Below, piece after piece: positions 35,901 to 47,900 of a DNA stretch of 64,000 nt. Origin of the DNA: Alligator mississippiensis (Eukaryota > Chordata > Crocodylia > Alligatoridae). The DNA is taken from positions 50,892,501-50,956,500 of the forward strand of contig NC_081825.1 in NCBI RefSeq assembly GCF_030867095.1. The letters run 5' to 3'. The stretch's first letter is position 1. Every line of letters starts with the position of its first letter. The notes under the pieces were generated by a model, which saw only the letters and a program-made list of their open reading frames with translations, made no database searches and was not told the DNA's origin. The position numbers and the translations under genes are program-made.

Positions 35901-38900
35901 TGAGCTTGGGAGCAAGGACTTCAAGTTCAGTAAAGGTCCCACCCCCAAGTCAGGTGTCTTTTTGTCATCCCTTTGAAAATTTTCCCAAAGTTATTGGAGG
36001 GGAATTGCTGAAAACAGCTGTTTTACCTGCTCAGAAGTTTGCTAGAGGTGGTAACATTTTAAAAATCTCAGAATACTCCATCTCTGCTGAGCAGGATTTG
36101 TGATTGCTTTCCTTGGCAACAGACTGAGTGAGTCCAGGGAGACTGCAGTGCTCTTAATGCTTCCCTTGCTGTTGCCCACTTAAACAATTCAAGTGTGATA
36201 ATCAAGAGTCAGATGTCCTCATGCTGTTTTGTTGTTAAATCTCTTCTAATGCTTGAGTGTTGAACCCCAGTAATTGTAATTATATTTTAAAGTGTGTATG
36301 TATGTGGTTCATTAGAGTTGAATGCACATGATAAATCTGCTGATACTAGATTTAACAAGTTATGGTGGGTGTGTCTTTTCAAGAAAAGACAAATGTTGCT
36401 TTGTGAATTGCCTTGTAAGAGGGACTCTGATAGGACTGCTAAAACAGCTTTCCTCTGTTGTGGTTTATTTGGGCTGGGTTTAAGCTCAGGGCTTGCTTAT
36501 ATGTGTGTAATATTTATACTGAGTCATGACACTTCCAAATAGATGCAACAGTAGTATTAAGCAAATTCAGGATAACCTGTGTGCAGATATGTGGTAAGAG
36601 GTTATTTTTGGGACTTGGGGGGGGGGGGGGGGGGGGAGTTCTTTTACAAGTTTCTGGGAACACCAGCCTTCAGGTTACGTTCATCTGTAAAGTGCTGCGA
36701 ATAGTTATGATGCAGTATGAATAATAATGACAATTTGTCCCGTGTCAGTTTATATTTTGGGGTTAAACTCCAGGAGAGTCCTTTAATTGTTCAGCAAAAT
36801 CCATGATAATCCAAAAAGGCAAATCTGTTCTTCGAGGGAATTAAATGTTGTCTTTAATTTACATTTGGGAAGACAGCTGCAATATCTGAAATTCCTGTGC
36901 AGAATGAATATCTGAAATTCCTGTGCAGAATGGTATGGAGCAGTAAAAATGTAAGGGTACATTTTGGATTTTATAATTCAGCTGTAGTCTTCTCGGCACT
37001 TATACAACAGGAGCTTTTGACTGCTTTCTTTGACTGTTTTGCTTGAGGATGAGCCCTTGTGTTTTTATGTCTTCCTACTGTTTACCTTCATTTGTATTTT
37101 GTGTTCGTGTTGCAAGCTGAAAGTCTAGCTTCTGTGCTTGAGTTATTAGACACTCTTGCCTTGCAGGCTAAAGTATTTCCCCTTTCTTTCTTGCTATTTT
37201 AGCCAGTGTGGCTTTGCTTTTGTACATCCTCAGTGCTAACATCTTTATTGTGTGTATAATCTATTGCTTTTTTCAATCCTGTTTTATACATACAGTTCAC
37301 ACCCTATTAAAAGTTCAAACTTGCTGCTTTTCTACAGTTTGGTTTTTATTGACTAAGGGCATGTCTACTTCTACTGTGCTGCTTTGTTGACTTGTTCCTG
37401 CTCTGCATATGCCAAAGGCTGGAAAAAAAGTTTGGTTAGTTGCTATCAGAGCAGTGCCCCGCCTATTAAGAAGCACATTTGAGCAGAGTGTGGCACTGGG
37501 GGCATGTACCAATTGGTAACTCCATTACATTTTTTGGAGGCTGCAATGTGTGGAGTGGATAGCTTGTACTTCTCTGTGACACTTCCTAGCACAGTAGGGG
37601 GCAGAGTGGACATGGTTTAAGATGATATTTTACAAGAAATAATGGCCACAAGCTAGCAGAGAGCAGATTTAGACTGGACATTAGGAAGAACTTCTTCACA
37701 GTTAGTGGCCAAGGTCTGGAACGGGCTCCCAGGGGAGGTGGTGCTCTCCCCTACCCTGGGGGTCTTCAAGAGGAGGTTGGATATGCATCTAGCTGGGGTC
37801 ATCTAGACCCAGCACTCTTTCCTGCCTATGCAGGGGGTCGGACTCGATGATCTATTGAGGTCCCTTCCGACCCTAACATCTATGAATCTATGATTGACTG
37901 CATTTAATTTAAGACTTCTTTCCAATCTTGACTACTCAACCTGTACTTCACACCCTTTCCTCACAGAGCCCATCTTAACACCTTTTTATGTTAAACCGTT
38001 ATCAGCAGCATGAGCTCCTTTGAACAGGATGGAAACAAACTTCCATCAGTTCCACTGTATTAGGAGTATAAAAAGCACAAGACAACTTTTAACCTTTCTG
38101 CACAAAGTTTACAGTCTAGATGGACAGAAATGCAGGCCAAACAGGCTGGAGAAACAGGATGCAGTACATACATTTTTTTTTTTTTTGCTGTTTTCAGTTT
38201 TTAAATATGTTGCTTCCTTGCCACAGCCTTATTGAAATTATTTATTTGAGTTCAAGTCACTCAGTTACTTATTTTTTAAATTTGTATTCCTTCTCATTTT
38301 TAACACTTTTATTACCTTTTGTTTTTAGTGTTAGTTTTTTGGGTGTTTTTTTAATATAAACATATTCATGATTCAGAAAACTGCTAGGAACCTTGTAGTT
38401 GTTACTGAAATCATTGCTGAGTTTTGCCTCACTCTTGATAATACTTTGATAATACTACCTTTTTGATTGAATTATAGCTGTTGGTTTAAGTATGGATATC
38501 TTTTGTTGGACTTGAGAAGGAAGAGTTCAGTGTTAATCTTCTTGAGTTTTTCTATGCTCTGAGATGAAGAATAGCACTTAAATATTCCTTAATTATGACA
38601 CCACTAGATTTATGAGCTTTTATTCAAGTTTTTGATAATCACTCTAGTTACTGAATGTAAATTGTGTGCTCCAGAGAGTTTAAATAATTGGGGAAAGAAG
38701 CTTATATAAAATGACATAAAATTTTACAGTAACTTCTTTGAGAGTGTGTAGAATTATGACACACAATTATATGAGAAGCAAGAGGAGAGGCCCTTGTTTC
38801 CTTTTATTTGGTAATGTAGTTTAGCTATAGGGAAAAAAGCACTACATAAAATAACTGATTTGAGTGTGATCTTGCAAGCTACCCTTCTTCTTGTGCAGAA

Positions 38901-41900
38901 GACTCATTAGGAACTTGGCTTGTATAGGGTAACTGCCTGGATTGGGGCTTGGCTTGCTACCCTTGAACAGGAGGATGCAGGAAACTATAGGCCAGTTAGT
39001 CTTACCTCGGTCCTGGGTAAGCTTTTTGAGAGAATTATCTTGGCACATGTCCATGAGGAGCCAGCAGGGGAGATTATGCTTGGGGGCAACCAACACGGGT
39101 TCATTAGACACAGGTCCTGTCAGACCAACCTGGTGGCCTTCTATGACCAGGTCACAAAATCCTTAGACGCAGGGGTAGCAGTGGATGTAGTCTTTCTGGA
39201 CTTTAGGAAGGCCTTCAACACTCTCTCTCACCCCATTCTCATTAAAAAACTAGGGGACTGTGGCATCGACACAGTCAAATGGGTCACTAACTGGCTGGAG
39301 GGTCGCACCCAGAGAGTGGTGGTGGATGGGTGTTATTCGACCTGGAGGGATGTGGGCAGTGGGGTTCCGCAGGGCTCAGTCCTCGGGCCTGCACTGTTCA
39401 ACATCTTCATCAGTGACTTTCTTCATCGGCGACTTGGATGAGGTGGTAAAAAGCACCCTGTTCAAATTCGCAGATGACACTAAGATGTGGGGGGAAGTGG
39501 GCATGCTAGAAGGGAGGAATAGGCTGCAATCAGACCTAGACAGGTTACAGGGGTGGGCAGATGAGAACAGGATGGATTTTTAAATACTGACAAGTACAAG
39601 GTACTGCACCTGGGGAGGAAGAACCAGCAGCATACCTACAGGCTGGGGAACTCCCTTCTTGTCAGTGCAGAGGCAGAAAAGGATCTTGGAGTCATTATTG
39701 ATGCCAAAATGAACATGGGCTGAGAGTGTGGGGATGTGGTCAGGAAAGCCAACTGCACTTTGTCATGCATCCACAGATGCATCTTAGGCAGGTCCAAGGA
39801 GGTGATCCTCCCTCTCTATGCGAGAATGGTAAGGCCACAGTTGGAGTACTGTGTCCAGTTCTGGGTGCCACCCTTCAGGAGGGATGTGGACAACATGGAG
39901 AGGAAGGCCACCCACACAGTCGGGGTCAGCAGGGCAGGCCCTACGAGGAGAGGCTACAGGACCTGAACTTGTTCAGCCTCCACAAGAGAAGGCTGAGGGG
40001 CGATCTAGTGGCCATTTACAGACTAGTCAGAGGGGACCAGCAGGCATTGGGGAAGTCCCTGTTCCCCTGAGCACTCCCAGGGGTGACTAGAAATAACGGT
40101 CACAAGCTAGAGGGTAGATTTAGACTAGACATCAGGAGGCGCTGTTTCACACTCAGGGCGGCTAGGACCTGGAACCAACTTCCAAGAGAAGTGGTGCTGG
40201 CTTCTACCCGGGGGGTCTTTAAGAGGAGGCTGGATGAACACCTTGCTGGGGTCGTTTGACCTCAGTACTCTTTCCTACCATGGCAGGGGGTTGGACTTGA
40301 TGATCTGCTCAGGTCCCTTCCGACCCTACAACCTATGAAACTATGAAACTTGATGGATATGGGTTATAGGTAGAAGGTATACAGTACAATCTTATATACT
40401 TGGAATAAAAGAACAAAGTAAATTGTAAAGGTAAGTGAGAGAGAAACTTTTTCATTCCATTTGGGAATAGAGTAGTGCACACAAGGAGTGCTGTTGCCTG
40501 TACCTTACTTAATAGGAAATAAATGTAAATTGTTGTATAGATTCTGTTGTCTTGCAGTGCTATGGTTCATGAAATTGCAGTTAGGTAGAGAGTTTAGATG
40601 TTTTGATATTGTCACAAAATGCAGAATTATTGGCAAAAGATTATAACTTCTTAAAAATACCAGTGAAATAAGAAATTCTTAGTTTTTTGTATCGGAAATG
40701 GTCTTAGGGACAGGTAATATAATACTGAAGTAATGACTGCTAAATCAGAAATGTATGCTGCTCTACTAGAAACTGTAGTATACAGCTTGAAGGAGTGACC
40801 TGCCCTTCCGTATGTACTGTAGATCTGCAAGTACATGTTGGTTGATTTTGCTCATTGAATTTATGTGCACATGTATTTTCACAGTGAGACCTGGTTAAGC
40901 AGTACATAGCACATGGTGTATATAGTGTACGTTAAAGAACTTCAATGCTGTATGAAATCCTTAAGCTATACAGCAGGTTAGCCCTGAGATGTAGGCAACT
41001 TAAACTGAAATTGAATTGATATTTGATTCCATGTTATGCAGAGAGAGTACTTATAGTGATCAAGTTTTGGAATAGTGTGCACAGTTTTTGTTTGTTTGTT
41101 TCATACTACTACTGGGCATTATCATGTGTGTTATGATTTATTTAGTGTTTGTTTTTTGGTATTTTGTATGAGTTTAAAATCTATTTTAAATAGTGTGGGA
41201 GGTTATGACAAATCAAATAAAAAGATGAAGATTACTGAACAAAATGGGTGCCTTTGAAAAATGTGCATTTCATTTGAACAAGATTTGTGGATCTTACTAA
41301 TTAAAATTGCATTTATATGTATTTGTGTCTGTATAAAATGTAAAATCTGGAAGAGATTTTGAAATAGGTAACACTTTAGGTTATATTTAAACTACTGACT
41401 ATTAATTTAAGGCAAACTTAGAATCATGCTGATTTCAGTGCTTTCATTGATATTATATACTAGTTGTTTTTTTAATTTGTATAATCTCTAATTTGTATTT
41501 TGTTTGGTTTTTTTTTGTTTTTTTTTTTTGTTTTTTGTTTTTTCTGCAGGAGGAAGATATCAGCTAGAAATAAAAATTCCCGAAACCTATCCATTTAATC
41601 CTCCTAAGGTACTGTGATTTTAATTTTGAGAATAATTTTGCTATGTCATGCTATTCAACTTCTTTTTATGTAGGAAGACATTTCCTTTTCAGCTTACTTT
41701 TTTCTTTTTCAGAGTCAGTTTTCCATTTTTTGGTTGTTTCTTGGTAGAGACTTGGCAGAGTAAACGTTCAGCTTCATAATTGCAGATTGTCAATAGTCTG
41801 AGGTTAAATTTTGGACAGTCTCCGAAGCGTGGATATCTGGGTAGGAACTCTGGTTTGAAGTAGATACCATATAAATTGACATTCTCTCTTTCTGTTAGAT

Positions 41901-44900
41901 AAACCTTCTGAAGATTGCTCTTATATAGAGAGTATTCAGAGAAGAGTGATTAATTTTCCTTTTTAAGAAATGCTGTATTAGTGACATACTATATACTCCT
42001 AAGTTTCTTGGACTGCATAGATTTCATTTGGCTTTATCTTATGTTTTGTATTCCAGGTTTCTAGTAATAGCTAAATGTGATTGCTGTTACTGTTCTGCTG
42101 TACCTTGAATGAGTGTTGCAAGCAGAGTAATAATATTTCAGAATACATAGGAATCTTCTTTTTATTTTGCTGCCATATAGTTAAATGATGCTTAGCGCAC
42201 ATGGTTTGGAGCTATTTACAAAATAAGAGGACCTGAAAAGAGCAGGGGAAAGCAGAGTCATTTGAAAATAAGAAGTTCAGGGGTTGAGGGTTGAAAATAA
42301 GTACATGTACCAATCCATTATTGATAAATACACCCTGTAATTTTGAATTTGGCCTTTTCATCAGGGTGTTGCAATTGAACCTCTGTTGGCAGATAAGGTA
42401 GAAGTTGTCTTATTTTTAAGCCTGGACAAATATCTCAAGATTAGTCTTTCTTTGATCAAACTACAGAGAATCGGTCTGTATTATGAGAGTTTAATCATTT
42501 TGTGGACTAGCTTCCTTTCCGAGTTAATTCCACTTTGTGGTTGCTAAATGTCCCTCGCAACCACTACTGTTCATTGCATCAAGGGTTGTGATATGGGGAA
42601 ATGATGTGTACTTTCCTATGCAAATAAATTTTACTGTACTCCTCTAATATTTCTTCTCCCATGATATACATCCAGTTCATTGCTCCTTTTAAATTCCCAG
42701 GATCCATGTTTTCTACTCCTAATCTAGGCTTTGATTCCTTGAGCACTCTTTCCCTTCAGAATACTTGCTCCTAAGTGCAGGTATTTTGAGAGCTGTGGGT
42801 ATTATGCTTCTGCCAGCTCCTCTGTAAACTCTGTACTCCTACTTATTAGCCTGGCCTTCAGAGTCAGACTGACTGAGCTTCCTGAGTCCTCCTAATACAA
42901 TTCCTAATGCAGTCTGTATTTCAGTCGCTAAAGTACCCCTTTGAATTAGGGCAAAGTGTGGATCCTGGTTATTTTCTGTCTCTCATATATGGGGGGGTTT
43001 GGCAGATTCAGGCTGGTGCTTCCTAGCCCTAGTTTTATAGGTGGCTTTCTAGGGACTGAAATGAGATGGAATGAAAAAGGAAAGATCCTTGTCATAAGAT
43101 GGCAACCTCCACTGGTGACTCCTCCAGAAAATTCTACTTCCAAAACTTTTTAAGAAGGGTTTATTGGAGCTCACTGCACTGCAGCTCAACCTTACTGGTT
43201 GTTCTGGGAATGTGCTAGTTTTTGTACCTCCCCCTCCATGGCTAGGCTTTCAGTACCTTGTGCAGAATGGACTTTGTCAACCGTAATCATCCTTCATTTA
43301 GTATAAGAAATAACTTAGCACTGGCCTTTTCCCACAGGGCCAGGGAGCTGTGCCAATCCCAGCCTAGAAGGGAGCAGAACACATGCCCCGAGTGTTTTGG
43401 TACCTTCCCAGTGCTGAAACACGTAGGGAGCATGTTTTGCTCCTGGGTTTTTCAGTGGCTCAGTGTCCACTGAAGACTGACTAGAACAGGGGTGGGCAAA
43501 ATGTGGCCTGGGGGGCCAGATGTGGCCTGCCAGGCCATTCTATCCAGCCCGCAGGCCCCCTAAAAATTTAGTAAATTAATATTTATCTGCCCTGGACTGT
43601 CTGTCATGTGGCCCTTGATGGCTTGCCAGAACTCAGCAAGTGGCCCTCTGCCCAAAATAATTGCCTGCCCCGGACTAGAGCCAGCCAACCTGCCCCCAAG
43701 CCCAGGTAACCCCAGTCCCAACTGCAGCACTTAAGTGCTGGGAAGTGTAGGCCCTTGCTTCGCTGCATCTGGGCTGGAATGCAGTACGGGGAGTTCACAG
43801 TGGAGAGCTCTGAGCATGCGATCCAACCCCTCCCTTCCCTAATGTGGCAACCCCCTGATCCCCTTCCCTGACCTGGCAGACCCCTGCTCAGACTGCAGCA
43901 CTTTGTTCTGGGAAGCATAGCTCCCTAACAAAGGAGACGAACTCAGGATCTTCTCCGTCAAAACCTCACGGGATGGAGAGGCGCAGTTCTGAGCTGGAAC
44001 TCCTTGGGGGTGTGGTCTCCTGAGCTGGCAGGTCAGTCTGCTGACTTGTGCCCTTGCTGATTTCTTCTGTCTCTGGGCAGAGTTGAGCTGTGTGCCCTAA
44101 GGACCCCTGGCAGCCTGGGGTCAGCACTGCAGGCTCTTTGCTTCTCTGCTTGAACTTCTATACTTGTAAGTTTTCTTTTCAGGAAAACAAACCTGGGAGA
44201 GTTCTAAGGGGCTTCAACATGTATACACGGCCAAGGTCATTGCAGTACGGGTTTTTCTCTATTTATGCAAGTTCTTTATATGGAAATTCGCTCTTATGCG
44301 ATGAACATATTTAGATCCATAATTCATTATATGTGAGGTAAATTCACTCTTATGCGATCAGCATAGATGCCTCCCCCCTACACTCCCCTCTGCCCAAGCA
44401 GGTAAGTTTGTGGGGGGAAGCGGAAGGGCCGTGGCCCCACTCATCCCGGGGGGATTTGGGGCACGGTGCAGCCCAGCTGCTACAGGCAGCTGGCACTGGC
44501 CACTCCCAGGGCCACTGAAGCCAGGGCTGGGGTGAGTTCTGCTCTATTCCCTCTGCTTTGCTGCCTTGTGCAGCCCTGGGAGTTGCACCTCACCCCTTCC
44601 CTAGTCCCAGCCTCCCTCCCTCTCTCCCTCACCGCCATGGGAACCTATTCCTATTTGTTACATTGTAAAGTGGGCTCATTTTATGCAAATTTGATTTATA
44701 CGCCATTCTCTGGGAATTCATGCACTGCATAAATCAAGGGAAACCTGTATACACAAAGAGTAGGAAGGAAGGAAGGACAAATGGGGTACAGACATACTAT
44801 CATGACCAGTAAGAGAGTGAGACCCTAAATGATTGAAATACATAATTCAAAAGCTCTTGTACCAATTTTCTATAGAATTTTGGATGAGGATTTTCGCACA

Positions 44901-47900
44901 GGACTTTAAAAGAATCAATTATTGTCAGGATATGTAAGGGCAAAGAGAAGAAATCATTAGTCATAACTACAAAGTGATCTCTGCCGGCCATCTCTGGAAA
45001 GGTCTTCAGTTGGATTCTTCTCAAGTAATGTTGCACTCTGTAGAAAAGAAACTTCCACAATTATGATGTAGGTTTTGAGCAAACTGTGAATAGCTGATGC
45101 AGTTTTCCTGCCTGGCAAATCCAGAAGAAGTGACAAGAACTAAAGTTCAGTCTTTACATAGCTTTTACCAGTTTGAAAAGCTTTGACCCAGGAGTTGACC
45201 TGGATTTTGAAGACTCCTGGAAAGATATGTCTATCCAAGAAAGTTTTTGTTTCATGCTTGAGATAGCTTTACACGTGTGTAGCATAGAAGATAGTTGTGT
45301 ACTGTCAAATGTCTTCCCTGTAATAAGCTACTTCAAATAAGGATTTATCTTGCTTTACTCATTTTATCTTGTTCATACTGCTCTGCATAGCAATGCTAGA
45401 CAAAGGTACCTGCAACCTTAAATTGAGTGCTGTGATTTGCTTTGAAACTGGTGGGGGTTTTGTTTTTTTTTTTTTAACTCTTCAGGCCTCCTGTGGGAAA
45501 GCTGTCTAAGGCTGCCAAGGAGACTACACAAGAATATGTGGGTGCTAATGATTGAATTGGTGGACCAATCCAAAGAAGATCTTCAGCTCTTGGTAGACTT
45601 CTGCTTCTGCAAACAGTTTTAGACTAACCATCAAGTAAAGAAAAACCAGGGCTGTGTGTAAGCCACTCTTGGAAGAGAGTCCCTTCCATATCCATGAGGG
45701 GCAGTAAACTTCTAGTGATTCTTGAGTTCACTCACTTGGAAGCATCTTGAACAGTTATGCTGGGAAGATAGTCTCTTACATCCAGAAAGCTACATAGTCT
45801 TCAGCATGCTTACAGAGTGTGTCAGTATGGGTTCAAGCCCTCCAGTAAATTACAGACCTAAAAAGCTGATTTTCTTTTTGTGGTGCTGTACAAGTGGTGA
45901 GACTAACATTTTATAGAAAGTACATCAGGCAGCTGGAGAACTTTCATCAGAGATACCTTCATGCCCTTTTCTGGGTGAGGTGGTATGACTAATGATAATG
46001 TCCTGTATGTCCATTGACTGTATGTCTATGGTGGTAGTAACAAGCAATGAACTTAACACGTGGTTTGGATAGTCAGCATGCAAATGCCCAAGTGATTCCT
46101 GTATGGTGATTTAGAGCCTCAAATCAAATGACATGCCCTTGTTTAAGAAAGTGTTTTAAGGACATCCTAAAGGGGCAATTGACTGAATGCAACCTACTGC
46201 CTAATTTTTGTCCTCCATAGGTATAAATAGGCAGCAATGGAGCAGCAAGGTAAGGAAAAGCACAGATAATGAAAGACTTGTCCAGCAGCCATCCAGGTTG
46301 CATGCTAAGTGGTGCTGTAATTTTGTTACAAAAGACACTTATCGCAGGTGGGCCTGCATAGTCATGTGTACAGGCACTGTGTTTGGGTTGCCTAGCCCTC
46401 ACTGTGACATTTTGTCATGCTTGACTGTGATGGATTCCCACTGACAATGAGTTGGAGTGCAACCTGGGATGGGGGGTCAGAAGGAGATGAATGGAAATTG
46501 ATTGCTGGATCATAAAGCACCATTTTAGTTTTAAAATTTGTTAAGAATACAGTTCCCTGGCTTTTATTTTAATATACTCTGTTTTGTAAACAGAATTCAA
46601 ATATCTTACTCACTTTTGCTAAATAAATTAAGTTCTTAAAATTATTTCTGTGCAAAAATGAATGGTCAGTGAGAGAGATCGTTCTATTAAGACAGGAAGT
46701 CGGTTGTAATCAAATATCATTTTATACTAGTTGGAGAATATTTTGTATGGAAGGGAACAGAGATGGATGGTTATAAACGGAGTACAGATAAGGTACTAGG
46801 GAACCCTCAAAAATATTCTTGTTGTTGCTACTACAGTTTACCAGAACAAGTGGAAGGCTGCATGTAAACAAGATTCCAGGGACTCCTGGCACTTTTGTTT
46901 TTAATAAAGAAAAATTGCTGCATGGTCATTTTAAATACCAGGGGGTGACAGCATCCACTTCAAGGTGCTTGAAACTGTGTCTATACTTAGTCTTCGAGTT
47001 GTGTTGAAGCAGTGGCACTGCTAAGAGTTGGTTGATTAAAAGACCTGCACCACTGGGGAAAAGACCTTAAGACAGTTATTTTGTGCGACTGGGAGAGAGG
47101 GATCTCTGTGTGTGAGGAATAGTGGGGTCAGCCTGAGAAATGGATCTTTTTTTTGTGCCTCAGTCCCACAATCTTGCTTACCCTAGGTGAAATAAGGTTC
47201 TTTAACTGTCTGCCAAGACATGGGATAACAAAGCTTTATGGCATATGCTCTCTTGTACAGTGATTACTGAGCAGGCATGTGCTCTCGTGTTTCTTACATT
47301 CTTCTGTCTTATAATCTATTGTAAATTAGCTATTCTTTCCAAAATGAATTCAGTTAGCCTACTCGGATACTTCCACTTTTTTCAGAAGAAGTGTTTTCCT
47401 GTTTTTATAGTATTCTATTTTAGTATTGATTTTCATTTAAAAAAATCTTCTTTTGTTTTGTTTTCTAGGTGCGGTTTATCACCAAAATATGGCATCCTAA
47501 TATTAGTTCAGTCACTGGGGCCATTTGTTTGGATATCCTGAAAGATCAATGGTAAGGGATTCCATATAGTTCTCAGTCTTAAACCTTGAATCATAGAAAT
47601 ATGCTGCCCTTCATATACTTGCAGTTTTATCTCATGAGCCCCAAATCTCAACAGGCTTTTAAAGCTTTTAAAAATATTTTTTATTTCATAGTTTGATTTT
47701 CATTCATAGATTCTACTTATTTTGTAGTTTTCATGTCCATTTTATGCAGTTTCCCTCCTCCAATAACAAATACTAGTATGCCTACCCAAGTGGCCAATTT
47801 AGGTGTGGGTAGCACAGCAAATATTTATCTTAATTTCCCTCCTTTGCTTGCACTTTATTTGTAACACTGAGAGGTACCTACTGCTGGGTGCCAAGTGGTG

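Larger units (their letters stand above)
34627..41549 (+). other. UBE2K: UBE2K intron 2 (6,923 bp), GC-AG
   Basis: Starts gcaagt and ends in a long T-rich tract and tttctgcag. Stretches without gene or clear repeat: 34633-35581, 35809-37353, 37894-38950 and 40350-41500. A G20 run lies at 36617-36636. Confidence 0.93.
41609..47468 (+). other. UBE2K: UBE2K intron 3 (5,860 bp)
   Basis: gtactg ... ttttctag. Apart from two transposons (43487-43672 and 44248-44747) and a GC-rich stretch at 43680-44080, nothing was recognised in 41609-43486 or 44750-47468. Confidence 0.95.
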
